A stretch of DNA of 64,000 nt from Nannocystis bainbridge (GCF_028368995.1 NZ_JAQNDL010000001.1:2754001-2818000), one strand, 5' to 3'. Shown: positions 1 to 12,126, counted from the stretch's first letter. The notes: generated by a model from the sequence alone, not told the origin. Numbers and translations are program-made.

Positions 1-1059
1 GTCGATCTGTTCGCCGCGCCGGGCCTGATGTTCGAGCCGTTCGTGTGCATGCCGTGCGCGGCCGACTGCTACCCGGGCACCACCGACGACGTGCTGCCGC
101 TGTCCGAGACCTACGCCAGCTTGATGGCGCTGTGGTTCTACGCCGTGCTCTACCCGGCGGCCGGGCAGGCCGATTCGTGCGTGACGCTGACGTCGCTCAG
201 CCTGGGCGAGAACCGCAACCCGCACAACGCCGCCTGCCGACCCGGGGCCAGCGAGTTCTCGCGCTTCGTCGCCGACGACGACCCCGCCTGCGGCAACGGC
301 GAGTCCAACTTCCCCGACCGCTGCGACTTGCCGACGCCGATCGACATCGATTTCGCCGAGGGCACCGGCCTGTGCGACCGCGGGCTCGGCTACGCGCTCG
401 ACAGCTGGTTCCAGGCCTTCTGGGAGCTGCTGCACGGCGAGACCTGCGCGACCGCGCCGCCATACGACTGCACGCCCCTGCCCGCGCTGAGCGCCGCGCC
501 GGCCGCCGACGCGATCGGCCGCGCGCTCCTCTACGCGGCCCAGGTGTCGAGCGCGACCTACCGCGGGTTCGCCGACGACGTCGCCACGTACGTCGCCTGC
601 AACCACGGCGAGGCGGCCTACCTCGAGCTCAACGAGGTCCTGTGCCACCACCACATCCGCCCGTGCGACGCGCCGACGCCGGCCGTCTGCGACTTCTGCG
701 GCGACGGGGTCCGCAGCGGCGGCGAGGCCTGCGACGGCGGCGACCTCGGCGGCCAGACCTGCGCGGACCTCGGCCTCGGCGCCGGCGACCTGACGTGCGA
801 CGCGGCGTGTGAGTGGGTGGTCGATGGCTGCATGTCCGAAGAGACAGGCGATGACACGACCACCTCGTCGGGCGCCGAGGAGCTGCCGACCACCGGCGCG
901 AGCGACGAGCCGACGAGCGACGCGGGCGCCACGTTCATCGTCCCACCGGCGACCGGCGGCGAGCACGGCGAGCCCGGCTGCGCGTGCGCGAGCGGCCCGG
1001 ACGGCGCGTGGTGGCTGACCGCGCTGGCGCTGCTGCGGCGGCGCCGACGCGTCGCGTGA
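1..1059 (+). CDS. MYXO-CTERM secreted Cys-rich protein, 5' truncated
   Basis: The reading frame is open at base 1, so the N-terminus (signal peptide and first domain) lies outside the window; the first internal ATG is at 28. The visible part has many Cys residues in its first 230 residues, then one Cys-rich module (CGDGVRSGGEACDGGDLGG and a following Cys pair), a Thr/Ser/Glu-rich linker, and a C-terminal tail with GCACASG, a hydrophobic stretch and RRRRR. That tail is the MYXO-CTERM type of myxobacterial sorting signal, so an exported, surface-attached protein is inferred. I do not recognise the N-terminal domain. The CGDGV module recurs in the lipoprotein at 35245. The gene runs into a hairpin cluster shared with the convergent gene at 1166. 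Confidence 0.85.
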   Translation, partial: VDLFAAPGLMFEPFVCMPCAADCYPGTTDDVLPLSETYASLMALWFYAVLYPAAGQADSCVTLTSLSLGENRNPHNAACRPGASEFSRFVADDDPACGNGESNFPDRCDLPTPIDIDFAEGTGLCDRGLGYALDSWFQAFWELLHGETCATAPPYDCTPLPALSAAPAADAIGRALLYAAQVSSATYRGFADDVATYVACNHGEAAYLELNEVLCHHHIRPCDAPTPAVCDFCGDGVRSGGEACDGGDLGGQTCADLGLGAGDLTCDAACEWVVDGCMSEETGDDTTTSSGAEELPTTGASDEPTSDAGATFIVPPATGGEHGEPGCACASGPDGAWWLTALALLRRRRRVA

Positions 1060-1075
1060 TCTCTCATAGACCGCA

Positions 1076-1128
1076 AGGACATGTCCACCGGGACATGCCC
1101 TTTCAACCATGTCTGAAACGACATGCCC
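1076..1128. repeat. hairpin-element cluster between convergent genes
   Basis: Two copies of the dispersed inverted repeat fill the gap between the stop codons at 1059 and 1166. The first pairs GGACATGTCC with GGACATGCC across a short loop (1077-1099). The second pairs CATGTC with GACATG around 1109-1125. Placement fits a bidirectional terminator, but neither copy is followed by a clear T-tract. Confidence 0.75.
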
Positions 1129-1165
1129 ATCGCGCCGCGCGTCGGCGCGAGCGGCTCCGCTTCGC

Positions 1166-2734
1166 TCACGCGCCGCGGCGGCGACGCAGGCCGAGCAGCG
1201 CGAGCAGGCCCCACGCAGCGCCGGCCGGGGCGCCGTCCGACTGGCACGCGCACGAGTCGTCGGCCCCGTCCGCGGGCGTGCCGTCGCTGTCGCTGCTGCT
1301 GTCGCCGGTCTCGCTGGCCGCGTCGGTCTCGCCGGTGCTCGCGTCGGTGCTCGCGTCGGTGTCGCCGTCGCTGTCGCTGTCGGTCTCGCCGGCGCTGGTG
1401 GTCGGGGCGGCCGTGCCCTCGACGGTGATGGTGATCGTGTGCTCGGCGGTCTGGTCGGCCTGGTCCATCACCAGCGCGGTCAGCTCGAAGCTGCCGGAAG
1501 GCAGGTTGCTGAGGGTGAACTCGAGCGCGGCGTTGTAGTCGACCACGTCGGCCACCAGCGCGCCGTCGTGCTTGACGAGCAGCTTCCAGCCGTAGCCGCC
1601 GTAGTCGTCCCACGGCTCGAACTTCACCGTCACGGCGTCGCCCTCCTGGAACACCGCGCCGTCCTCCGGCGCGGTGATGGCGATCTCCGGCGGCACCACG
1701 TCGGGCCCGGGCGGGGCGTAGATCGCCGACAGCGTGCGCGTGTCGTCCTGCAGCTCGCCCTCGTTGCAGTGGCACTTGTTGACCCCGACGCACGCGCCCG
1801 ACTGGCCCTGCACGGTGATGGTCGGGGTGCACTCGGCGCCGAAGCCCATGTCGATCGGGGCGTAGGTGTCGTAGCCGAACGCCATGACCCGATCGTTGCC
1901 CTCGGTGTGGCCGAGGCCCATCGTGTGGCCGATCTCCTGGCTCGCCACGTTGGCCTGGTTGCTCGTCGAGTCGTTGTTGACGAACGCGTAGCAGACGTTG
2001 CGCAGGCCGAGGTCCTCGCAGTCGGCGCCCGGAGCCACGCCGCCCGAGGGGCCGGCCACGGTGTCGCTGTAGTGGCCGCCCATCATGATCATCACGTAGG
2101 GCAGGACCTTCGGCGGGCGCGCGAGGTAGACCACGCGCAGGGCCCAGGCGGCGAAGTCGGCCTGGACGGCCTGGGCGACGGCGATCGCCCGCTCCTCGCC
2201 GCCGGTGTAGACCGGGTACTGCGAGCCGGTCTTGGCCAGCGCGGACCAGTTCTCGGCCGAGTTGTCGCCCATGCCGTTATAGAGGACGCCGCCGGTGTAG
2301 TTCATGTAGATCGTGCCGCGGCGCGGGTACTCGGTGCCGCGGCGGAACTCGCCCGGATAAACGCCGCCAGGGACGGCGTCGGGGTAGGCGCACAGGTCGT
2401 CGGCGCCGGGCCCCTCGACCTTGCTGCGCGCGACCTCGGGGCGGGCCGCGAACGGCGAGATCACCGGCGCGCCGTTGGCGACGGCCTCGGGCACGACCAT
2501 GCCGCCGAGTTGCACCCACCCGGGCGGCAAGCTGCCAGGCTCCTTCTCGACCACCGGCCGGCCCTCGTGCGCGGCCAGGTCCGCGAACGTCGCGCCCGCG
2601 TCAGGCCCGGGCAGGAGCGGCACGGCGTTGACGGCCCCGGGTCGCAGATCGAGCACGACCGGCCGCGCATCAGGGGCGTACGGGTTGGCCACCGCAGCCG
2701 CGGCGAGCGTGAGGACCAACGTGAGGCTCGACAT
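1166..2734 (-). CDS. metzincin-like MYXO-CTERM protein with Gln in place of the first zinc His
   Basis: A 522-aa secreted protein with a hydrophobic signal peptide (residues 1-16), a protease-like domain, an Ig-like Ca/Big-type segment beginning PPEIAITAPEDGAVF, a Asp/Ser/Thr-rich linker and a MYXO-CTERM tail ending LLGLRRRRGA. The protease-like domain contains ASQEIGHTMGLGH at about residues 264-276 followed by a Met-turn-like VMAFG. In metzincins the motif is HExxHxxGxxH. Here the first ligand is Gln266 (codon CAG), so only two of the three His ligands are present. The protein may be a pseudo-protease or bind metal differently. Several Cys pairs (NVCYAF, KCHCNEG) suggest disulfides outside the cell. 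ATG at 2734 gives a good signal peptide. Confidence 0.9.
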   Translation of the reverse strand: MSSLTLVLTLAAAAVANPYAPDARPVVLDLRPGAVNAVPLLPGPDAGATFADLAAHEGRPVVEKEPGSLPPGWVQLGGMVVPEAVANGAPVISPFAARPEVARSKVEGPGADDLCAYPDAVPGGVYPGEFRRGTEYPRRGTIYMNYTGGVLYNGMGDNSAENWSALAKTGSQYPVYTGGEERAIAVAQAVQADFAAWALRVVYLARPPKVLPYVMIMMGGHYSDTVAGPSGGVAPGADCEDLGLRNVCYAFVNNDSTSNQANVASQEIGHTMGLGHTEGNDRVMAFGYDTYAPIDMGFGAECTPTITVQGQSGACVGVNKCHCNEGELQDDTRTLSAIYAPPGPDVVPPEIAITAPEDGAVFQEGDAVTVKFEPWDDYGGYGWKLLVKHDGALVADVVDYNAALEFTLSNLPSGSFELTALVMDQADQTAEHTITITVEGTAAPTTSAGETDSDSDGDTDASTDASTGETDAASETGDSSSDSDGTPADGADDSCACQSDGAPAGAAWGLLALLGLRRRRGA

Positions 2735-2905
2735 CGGACGATCGTAGTCGCGGATTGACCCTGCCCCGCGGACCGCTACGATCGCCCCGCCGTGCGCGAC
2801 CTCTCCCCCGTGCCGCGACTGCGGGCCTTCGTTTCGCGCGTCGCGTCGCGTGGGCCCGCCCCGGGGCGTTCACTCGGGCGGCGGAGCTGCGCCGCCGCGC
2901 GGCTC

Positions 2906-3481
2906 GTGAAGCTGGTCGTGGCCGTGGCGATCGTGGGCGCGTCGCTCGAGGTCCGGGCGGCCGAGCCGACGCCGGCGGCCCCGTTCCGCCGCCGCGGCGG
3001 TGAGCTGGGGCTGTTCGCCGACAGCAGCATCGCCAGCCAGTTGACGCTGGTCGGGGTCGGTCTGCGCGGCGGGTACTTCCTGCGCGAGAGCGTGGAGATC
3101 GGCGGAGAGCTGCAGGCGACGGTGCTGCTGGCGTCGCCGACCGATCCGTCGCAGCGGCCGCGCGCCGGCGATCCCACGGCGGCGTTCCGCGTCGCGCCGA
3201 TGGTGCGGTGGATCCCGCTGCGCACCGAGAGCTTCGCGGCCTATCTGCTCGCCGCCGTCGGGCCGCAGGTGCTCGGCGCCCGCGGCGGGGTGCTGGGTCA
3301 CGCGGTGGCGGCCCCCGGCGCGACGATCCACCTCGGCGGCCGCGTCTGGCTCGACCTGGCGATCCGCTTCTCGCTCAGCTTCCCCGGCGGCCGCTGCCGC
3401 GCGGCGTTCTCGGCCCCGGCGGCGCCCGGCTTCTGCGAGCTGCAATTCGGCCCGCAGATCGGCCTCCTCGCGGTTTTTTAA
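2906..3481 (+). CDS. outer-membrane beta-barrel-like protein
   Basis: I place the start at GTG 2906 because MKLVVAVAIVGASLEVRA is a clean signal peptide ending in an AxA-like cleavage site; the same frame is open from GTG 2792, which would add 38 mostly basic residues. The mature part (about 170 residues) alternates hydrophobic and small residues (for example GELGLFADSSIASQLTLVGV, GLRGGYFLRESVEIGGEL) and ends in an aromatic residue (LLAVF), as small outer-membrane barrels do. No specific family is recognisable. It is divergent from the metzincin-like gene and convergent with the MAPEG gene. Confidence 0.7.
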   Translation: MKLVVAVAIVGASLEVRAAEPTPAAPFRRRGGELGLFADSSIASQLTLVGVGLRGGYFLRESVEIGGELQATVLLASPTDPSQRPRAGDPTAAFRVAPMVRWIPLRTESFAAYLLAAVGPQVLGARGGVLGHAVAAPGATIHLGGRVWLDLAIRFSLSFPGGRCRAAFSAPAAPGFCELQFGPQIGLLAVF

Positions 3482-3491
3482 AGAGTGGAAT

Positions 3492-3604
3492 CACATGTCC
3501 TTCGGGGCATGCTCTCCACGAGGTGCTCTCTCTCAAGGACATGTCCTCCGCGACATGTCCTCTTCAGCATGCGCGAGAGGACATGCTCCGAAGAGCATGT
3601 CCCG
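3492..3604. repeat. large hairpin-element cluster between convergent genes
   Basis: At least four element copies are packed between the stop at 3481 and the MAPEG stop at 3617. The first has arms CATGTCC and GGGCATG with a TTCG loop (one T-G mismatch). A second has CATGTC and GACATG around 3540-3556. Further ACATGC and GCATGT halves follow up to 3600. No ORF of interest lies here. Confidence 0.75.
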
Positions 3605-3616
3605 CGCGCCAGCCGG

Positions 3617-4009
3617 CTACGCCCACGCCGGGCTGGTGAGCAGCGCCAGGCTGGCGCCGAAGCCGACGCTCCACACCAGCGAGCGGGCGTAGTGGACATC
3701 GGCGAGGTAGAGGATCGGGTAGACCAGGCGCGCGCCGATGTAGGCGAGCGCGAGGCAGTCGACCGCGCAGACCTTGGGGGCGGCCACGGTGGCCACCAGC
3801 ACGCCGGCGGCGAACAGCGGGAAGCTCTCGATCTGGTTGGCGTGGATCGCCCGGGCGCGCGCGCCCCAGCCGGTCAGGCGCTCCTGCTGGGCGCGGGGGT
3901 TGCGGTTGTCGTAGCCGCGGCCCTCGCGGGCCTGAGCGGCGGCGAGCGGGAACTTGCTGAGCGGATGGAGGAGCGCGGCGGCGAACAGGCACCAGAGGGC
4001 GACGGTCAT
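3617..4009 (-). CDS. MAPEG family membrane protein
   Basis: 130 aa, about four membrane helices. The pattern matches the membrane-associated eicosanoid/glutathione metabolism family: an early helix (ALWCLFAAALLHPLSKF), the loop RGYDNRNPRAQ, the conserved ARAIHANQIESFPLFAAGVL segment, then IGARLVYPILYL and a last helix. The RxxxAHxNxxE-type motif and the NRNPR loop are family hallmarks seen directly. The start is ATG 4009; the upstream extension (MDAGLPAGRGG) looks non-coding. Bacterial MAPEG proteins of this length are mostly uncharacterised, so glutathione-linked chemistry is only inferred. Confidence 0.88.
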   Translation of the reverse strand: MTVALWCLFAAALLHPLSKFPLAAAQAREGRGYDNRNPRAQQERLTGWGARARAIHANQIESFPLFAAGVLVATVAAPKVCAVDCLALAYIGARLVYPILYLADVHYARSLVWSVGFGASLALLTSPAWA

Positions 4010-4137
4010 GGCGCGGGACGCTATCACGAAGGCCCCGCCGCGACCTGCGGGCAAGCCCGCGTCCACGCGGTCCGCGGGGCTCTGCGAGCAACTTTGCGCA
4101 GGTGCGAGCCGGCCTGAGCAGCTCGAAGCGAACTCGA

Positions 4138-4158
4138 CGGCGAGGCCGAACCTCGCCG
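4138..4158 (-). terminator. possible argS terminator hairpin
   Basis: A perfect 8-bp inverted repeat (CGGCGAGG and CCTCGCCG, loop CCGAA) lies 23 bp past the argS stop codon. There is no convincing T-tract, so factor-independent termination is uncertain. Confidence 0.35.
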
Positions 4159-4181
4159 CCCGAGCGCGGCGGCCTCGGCCG

Positions 4182-5993
4182 TCACATCCGCCGCGGCACC
4201 GCGATGCCGAGCACCACCAGCGTCTCGCGCAGCGCGTGCACGAACGCGTGCACGAGCAGCAGGCGCGCCTGGAGCTGCTCGCCCTCGCTCGGCTTCACGC
4301 GGCAGTTGTCGGCGTTGTAGAACCGGTTGAAGGTGCGGCACAGCTCGAACGCGTAGGTGCACACGACCGACGGCCGCAGCTGCTCGGCCGCGGCATGCAG
4401 GACCTGCGGCAGGCGGTCGAGGGCCAGCAGCAGCTCGCGCTCCTGCGGCTCCTTGAGCGCCGCGGTGATCGCCTGCAGGTCCGCCTCGCCGGCGAGGATC
4501 GCCGGGTCGAGCGATTTGCCGACCTCGCCGCACTCGCGGAGGATCGAGCCGGCGCGGGCGCCGGTGTACTGCAGGTACGGGCCGGTGTTGCCGTCGAGGG
4601 TGAGCCAGGCCGCGAGGTCGAACACGATCTTCTGGTTCACGTCGCGGTTCAGCATCCCGTACTTGATCGCGCCGAGGGCTACCATGCGCTCCGCGGCGTC
4701 GATCTCCTCCGCCGGCCACTGGCCCTCGAACTGCTGGAACCACGTCTTGCGCAGGTGCGCCGTCATCTGCTGGCGCAGGCTGCGGAACAGCACCACGTTG
4801 CCCTTGCGCCCGGCCATCGGCCCGTCGGGCAGCTCGACCATCTCGTAGGGCACGTGCTGGCAGCGCTCGGCCTGCGGGAAGCCCATCTTCTTGAGGGTGA
4901 GGAAGACGTGGCGGAAGTGGTCGCTCTGGCGCACGTCGACGACGTAGATCGAGCGGTCGATGCGGTACTCCTCGAACTTGAGGCGGGCGAGCGCGAGGTC
5001 CTTGGTCGAGTAGAGGCTGGTGCCGTCCTGCTTGCGCAGCATGAAGAACGGCATGTGCTTGACCTCGTCGTTGACGACGCCGACGGCGCCGTTGGAGACC
5101 ACGAAGACGCCCCGCTCGAGGAACTCGGCGACCAGCTTGAGGCCGGGCTCGTCGACCTCGCTCTCGAAGAACACGCGGTCGAAGCCGACGTCGCACCAGT
5201 CGTAGATCTCGGCGAACTCCTCGAGCGACCACGCGCGGGTCTCCTGCCACACCGCCATGATCTCCGGCTCGCGCGCCTCGAGGCGATGCAGGATCTCCGA
5301 CGTGCGCGCCTTGGCCTGCTGCAGCGCGCTCGCGGCCTCGACGTCGCCGGCCTGCGCCTGGTCCTCCCAGGCGTCGAGCTGATTGCTGGCGGCCGCGTAG
5401 AGCTCGCCCAGCCACTCGCCGCGGCGGTCGGCCGGCGGGGTCCGATCGTGGAGGCGATCGAGGAACCACCACAGGCACTTGGCGATGTGAGCCCCGACGT
5501 CGCCGAGGTAGTTGGCGGCCACGACGTCGTCGCCGGCCACGCGCAGCAGGCGGACCAGCGAGTCGCCGAGGCACAGGTTGCGCATGTGGCCGACGTGGAA
5601 CGCCTTGTGCGTGTTGGGCTGCGAGAACTCGATCATCACCCGCACGCCGGTGGCCGGGCGCCTCACCGGCTCGCCGCGGGCCAGGCGCGGCAGCACCAGC
5701 GCGGCGGCGCGGCCGAGGTCGAGGGTGAGGTTGACGTAGGGGCCGGTAGCGACGGCGCGCGCGAACAGGCCCGAGGGCTCGCCGAGGCTGGCGGCGATCT
5801 CGGCGGCGATCTGCGGCGGGCCCTTGCGCAGAGCCTTGGCCAGCTTGAAGCACGGGAACGCGAAGTCGCCGAGCGTCGGGTCCGGCGGGGCCGTGAGGCT
5901 GGCGGCGACCTCGTCCTCGGTGAGGCCGGCGGCGGCGGGGAGGACCGGGTGCAAGGCGCGGGCGACCGCGGCGACGAGCGAGCCAGGATGCAT
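4182..5993 (-). CDS. argS: arginyl-tRNA synthetase
   Basis: 603 aa. Charges tRNA-Arg with arginine using ATP in the cytoplasm. The N-terminal add-1 domain spans roughly residues 1-110. The class I HIGH signature appears as HVGHM at 133-137 within FSQPNTHKAFHVGHMRN, typical of ArgRS. The KMSKS loop is replaced by GRKGNVV, a form common in ArgRS. The last 140 residues form the DALR anticodon-binding domain (CTYAFELCRTFNRFYN, LVHAFVHALRETLVVLGI). Length is normal for the family. The start ATG 5993 is divergent from a small membrane protein at 6071. No frameshift or missing motif. Confidence 0.97.
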   Translation of the reverse strand: MHPGSLVAAVARALHPVLPAAAGLTEDEVAASLTAPPDPTLGDFAFPCFKLAKALRKGPPQIAAEIAASLGEPSGLFARAVATGPYVNLTLDLGRAAALVLPRLARGEPVRRPATGVRVMIEFSQPNTHKAFHVGHMRNLCLGDSLVRLLRVAGDDVVAANYLGDVGAHIAKCLWWFLDRLHDRTPPADRRGEWLGELYAAASNQLDAWEDQAQAGDVEAASALQQAKARTSEILHRLEAREPEIMAVWQETRAWSLEEFAEIYDWCDVGFDRVFFESEVDEPGLKLVAEFLERGVFVVSNGAVGVVNDEVKHMPFFMLRKQDGTSLYSTKDLALARLKFEEYRIDRSIYVVDVRQSDHFRHVFLTLKKMGFPQAERCQHVPYEMVELPDGPMAGRKGNVVLFRSLRQQMTAHLRKTWFQQFEGQWPAEEIDAAERMVALGAIKYGMLNRDVNQKIVFDLAAWLTLDGNTGPYLQYTGARAGSILRECGEVGKSLDPAILAGEADLQAITAALKEPQERELLLALDRLPQVLHAAAEQLRPSVVCTYAFELCRTFNRFYNADNCRVKPSEGEQLQARLLLVHAFVHALRETLVVLGIAVPRRM

Positions 5994-6070
5994 GGCCGGC
6001 GAGGGTAATCGCGCGCCGGAGCCCCTGCAACCGGGGCGCGCGCCGCGTCGGGCCGTGGTAGAAGCGGCGC

Positions 6071-6214
6071 GTGGGCAACGTCTACGCGCTCGTGGCCTTC
6101 GGGCTCCTGTGGCTGGTGCTGGCCGCGTTCTTCGTGCTGCTGATCCGCACGCTCATGATCCAGGCCCGCCGCCGCCGCGAGGGCGACCCGCGCGTGTGGG
6201 AACACGGGCTGTGA
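6071..6214 (+). CDS. 47-aa single-pass membrane protein
   Basis: Starts at GTG 6071 and encodes one strongly hydrophobic helix (LVAFGLLWLVLAAFFVLLI) followed by a basic cytoplasmic tail RRRREGDPRVWEHGL. Too short for family assignment. Its frame is clean and sits exactly between argS (divergent) and the lipoprotein ORF whose stop is at 6231, which supports it being real. Topology N-out/C-in is inferred from the positive-inside rule. Confidence 0.55.
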   Translation: MGNVYALVAFGLLWLVLAAFFVLLIRTLMIQARRRREGDPRVWEHGL

Positions 6215-6230
6215 GCCGGCCGCCCGCCGC

Positions 6231-8774
6231 TCACTCCCAGTGGATCTCGACCAACTTCAGGGCGCCGCCCGGGTCGAGCTCCGACCACGCGGGGCCCTCG
6301 TAATACGTGAGGTAGTCGACGGCGCCGCCGGCCTGCGCGAGCTCGGGGTGGAGCAGCGCGTCCTGGATCGGCGGCGCGCCCTGCAGCGCGGGCGGCCGGT
6401 ACAGCTCGGCCGCCTCGGACCACGGTCCCTCGAGCTGCGGCGCGGTGCGCAGGACCACGACCGGTTCGTCGCGGTCGGCGTAGACCGCCACGAAGGCGCC
6501 GGCGTGGTCGCTCCAGTGCACGCTCATCGCCCCGGCGCCGGCGAACACGGCGCTCGCGCGGCGCGCCGAGGCCGACCAACCGGCGCCGGTGTAGTGGCGC
6601 CAGGCCCCGCGCTCCAGCGCGTGCGCCAGCGGGGCGCGCATCAAGTTGCAGGCGCCGCGCCGACCGCCACAGGTGAACGCGTACAGGTGATCGCCGACGC
6701 TGAGGGCCGCGGCGACGGGCAGCTCGTCGGCGCCGAACAGCAGGGTCGGCTCGGCGCTGCCTTCAGCGACCGCGGGGCGGACTGGCCGGCCGGCGAGGTC
6801 GTCGCGCCACACGGCGATCGAGCTGCCGACGTGCTGGTTGTCGGCGTTGTCCTCGAACTGGATGACCTTGCGGTAGAAGATCAGGACACGCTGGCGCGCG
6901 TGGTCGTGCACCATCGGACCTGGCCAGAGGGACACCCGCGGGCAATCGTAGCTGGCGAGGCACGCGCCGTCGTCGTACGCGAGCCCGTAGCGGGCCTCCC
7001 CGGCGGCGTACGGCAGGAATTCCGGGTCGACCGCGGCAGGGATCGCAAACGGGTGCAGGCCGTCGCGCGCGTCGAGGTCGTCCGTGACCGCGGCGGCCGT
7101 GACGTCCTGGCTCGGCGAGCCCACGTCGGTGGTGACGCGGAACCCCCACAGCGCCCGCGAGCCGAGGCCCACGCTGTGGCCGCCCTGCTCGACAGCGGGG
7201 CCCCCGTCCCGCAGCGGAAGGTCGCCCAGCGGGAGCGCCTCGGCCACCTGCAGCGCCGGCGGAACGCCGCAGCCCGCCAGCATCACGAGACATGTCCCAG
7301 CGAGCATGCCCGATCGGGCATGTCCTTTTCGCCATGCTTTTTTAAACATGTCCGAACAGCCCGCTGATGCGAGCCCCCGCTCGCGCAAGCCGGACGCCGG
7401 GCCGGCCGGCGCGGCGCCGTGACCCGACCTTTTGAACATGCCCGAACGAGCCGACGGGGTCGGCCGCTCGGCAGAGGCGGGCGGCGGCGTCGGTCCGCTC
7501 GGCTCGCCATTGCAATCTGTCCTTTCGCGCATGCCTGAACGAGCCGCCGAGCGGCGCCGCCGCCCGAGCCCGAGCAGACCGAGCAGCAGCAGCGCGGGGG
7601 CGCCCGGCTCGGTGCTGCGGCAGCCGCAGCCCTCGGCGGCCAGGCAGGTGGCGGGCGGCTGCCAGTCCGAGTCGACGGGGACGAAGTTGAGCGGCGTGAC
7701 CTCGCGGGTGCCCGCCCACGAGAACTCGAGGCTGGCCGACATATCGCCGAGGCTGCCGCGCAGCACCAGCTCGCGCGGGCCCTCGCGCTCCTCCGGCGCG
7801 ACGCAGTCGTCGGCGAGCACGATCTGCTCGGGCTGCGTGAGCTCCGGAATGTACGCGATGTCGCCACCGGCCACCGACCACGTGACCGGCAGGCCGAACA
7901 CCAGGTCGTCGCCGGCGTCGCGCGCGACGGCGCGGGCCCCGAACGGCACCGAGGTGCGGCCGATGAGCGGCGCGTCCGAGTCCTCGAGCACGAGATAAGC
8001 GCCGGCCAGCTCGAGCGAGGTGACGGTGTCCGCCGCCACCCCGGTGATCCGCGCGAGCGGCCAGCTGTGACCGGCGAAGTTGAAGGTCGCCTCGGCCTCG
8101 GTGCCCTCGAAGGTGACGATCGCGAGGTGCTCGCTCGGGTAGGTGATCGGCGGCCGCCCGCGCGTGGTCGTCCAGGTGACTTCGGCCGGCTCGGACTGGC
8201 GGGCGACGACGTGACGGGTGCCGCGCTCGAACAGGTTGACGCCGACCTCGAGCTGCTGGCCGGCGACCAGCTTGAGCTCGCGCGGCAGCGACTCGAGCCA
8301 GTCGGCGCCGAAGGTGGTGACGATCGGGTTGTCGCGCACCGCGTGTCGCATGACCATGCCGTCGAGCCAGGGCGCGGCGCGAGCCTCGACCTCGGCGGGG
8401 TCGACCACGCGCATCGTCACGCGATCGGGCGGCTGCCCCGGGGCGCCGCAGGTCGCGTCGACGGTCCACACCACCTCGCCGGGCGCCGCGGCGACGAAGC
8501 AGCCCCCGTCGGCCGTGACGGGGCCGCTGGCGTGCACGCCCGCGTCGTCGCAGGTGGCCGCGTCGGGGCAGGCGTCGCACGCGAGCTGCGGGCAGATCCG
8601 CGTGCCCGTGAGCACCAGGTACGGCGCCTCCCAGTAGGTGTCCGCGAGGTAATCACCGCGCAGATCGAGGTCGTCGACCGAAAGGCGAAAGTCACCGCGC
8701 TCGCTGATCATCTCGGGCGGATCGCAGGCCGTGAACACGACTGCACAGGATGCCATCAACCAGACACGTCCCAT
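6231..8774 (-). CDS. double lipoprotein ORF: MYXO-CTERM protein continuous with a second lipoprotein
   Basis: 847 aa without an in-frame stop, but it reads as two proteins. Part 1 (about residues 1-405) has a lipobox-like VFTAC at residue 16, Cys-rich segments and beta-rich sequence, and ends in a MYXO-CTERM tail (GCGCRSTEPG, LLLLGLLGLGRRRR). About 70 residues follow that are encoded by hairpin-element copies (RSGMRERTD, RSGMFKRS, SDMFKKAWRKG). Part 2 begins with a second lipoprotein signal (MLAGTCLVMLAGC) and carries a beta-propeller-like domain resembling DUF4185 families (VHDHARQRVLIFYRKV, DHLYAFTC). Part 2 could be translated alone from ATG 7350 (basic n-region MFKKAWRKGHARSG) or ATG 7307. 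Whether this is one polyprotein-like product or two genes with a lost stop cannot be settled from sequence. Confidence 0.75.
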   Translation of the reverse strand: MGRVWLMASCAVVFTACDPPEMISERGDFRLSVDDLDLRGDYLADTYWEAPYLVLTGTRICPQLACDACPDAATCDDAGVHASGPVTADGGCFVAAAPGEVVWTVDATCGAPGQPPDRVTMRVVDPAEVEARAAPWLDGMVMRHAVRDNPIVTTFGADWLESLPRELKLVAGQQLEVGVNLFERGTRHVVARQSEPAEVTWTTTRGRPPITYPSEHLAIVTFEGTEAEATFNFAGHSWPLARITGVAADTVTSLELAGAYLVLEDSDAPLIGRTSVPFGARAVARDAGDDLVFGLPVTWSVAGGDIAYIPELTQPEQIVLADDCVAPEEREGPRELVLRGSLGDMSASLEFSWAGTREVTPLNFVPVDSDWQPPATCLAAEGCGCRSTEPGAPALLLLGLLGLGRRRRSAARSGMRERTDCNGEPSGPTPPPASAERPTPSARSGMFKRSGHGAAPAGPASGLRERGLASAGCSDMFKKAWRKGHARSGMLAGTCLVMLAGCGVPPALQVAEALPLGDLPLRDGGPAVEQGGHSVGLGSRALWGFRVTTDVGSPSQDVTAAAVTDDLDARDGLHPFAIPAAVDPEFLPYAAGEARYGLAYDDGACLASYDCPRVSLWPGPMVHDHARQRVLIFYRKVIQFEDNADNQHVGSSIAVWRDDLAGRPVRPAVAEGSAEPTLLFGADELPVAAALSVGDHLYAFTCGGRRGACNLMRAPLAHALERGAWRHYTGAGWSASARRASAVFAGAGAMSVHWSDHAGAFVAVYADRDEPVVVLRTAPQLEGPWSEAAELYRPPALQGAPPIQDALLHPELAQAGGAVDYLTYYEGPAWSELDPGGALKLVEIHWE
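7288..7545. repeat. hairpin-element cluster inside the double lipoprotein ORF
   Basis: Contains a perfect copy at 7305-7322 (arms CATGCCC and GGGCATG, loop GATC), flanking ACATGTCC halves at 7290 and 7347, and further GCATGCC/GAACATGCCC halves near 7436 and 7530. It lies exactly between the MYXO-CTERM end of the first protein and the signal peptide of the second, and supplies two possible start codons. Confidence 0.7.
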
Positions 8775-8832
8775 GTCACCACCATAACCGCACGACTCGC
8801 GGCTGTCGAAGCCTTACCGATGTTTTGCGGGC

Positions 8833-8847
8833 GTGGCGATTTGCCAC
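8833..8847. terminator. small hairpin downstream of the hybrid kinase operon
   Basis: GTGGC and GCCAC with loop GATTT, 75 bp past the stop of the kinase gene at 8922 and upstream of the lipoprotein start at 8774. Short stem and no T-run on the minus strand, so it is a weak terminator candidate. Confidence 0.25.
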
Positions 8848-8921
8848 ACCGCGATCTTTCATTCACGACGCCGTGAACACGACGTCATGCAGCTCGACGA
8901 GGCGGCGAAGGTCTGGCGCGC

Positions 8922-12119
<3,198 letters not shown>

Positions 12120-12126
12120 GGCGACT

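Noticed and set aside
7305..7322. Restriction-site or simple palindrome by chance
   Set aside because: A single copy could be chance, but arms covary over many copies and clusters are position-biased, so chance is not adequate.
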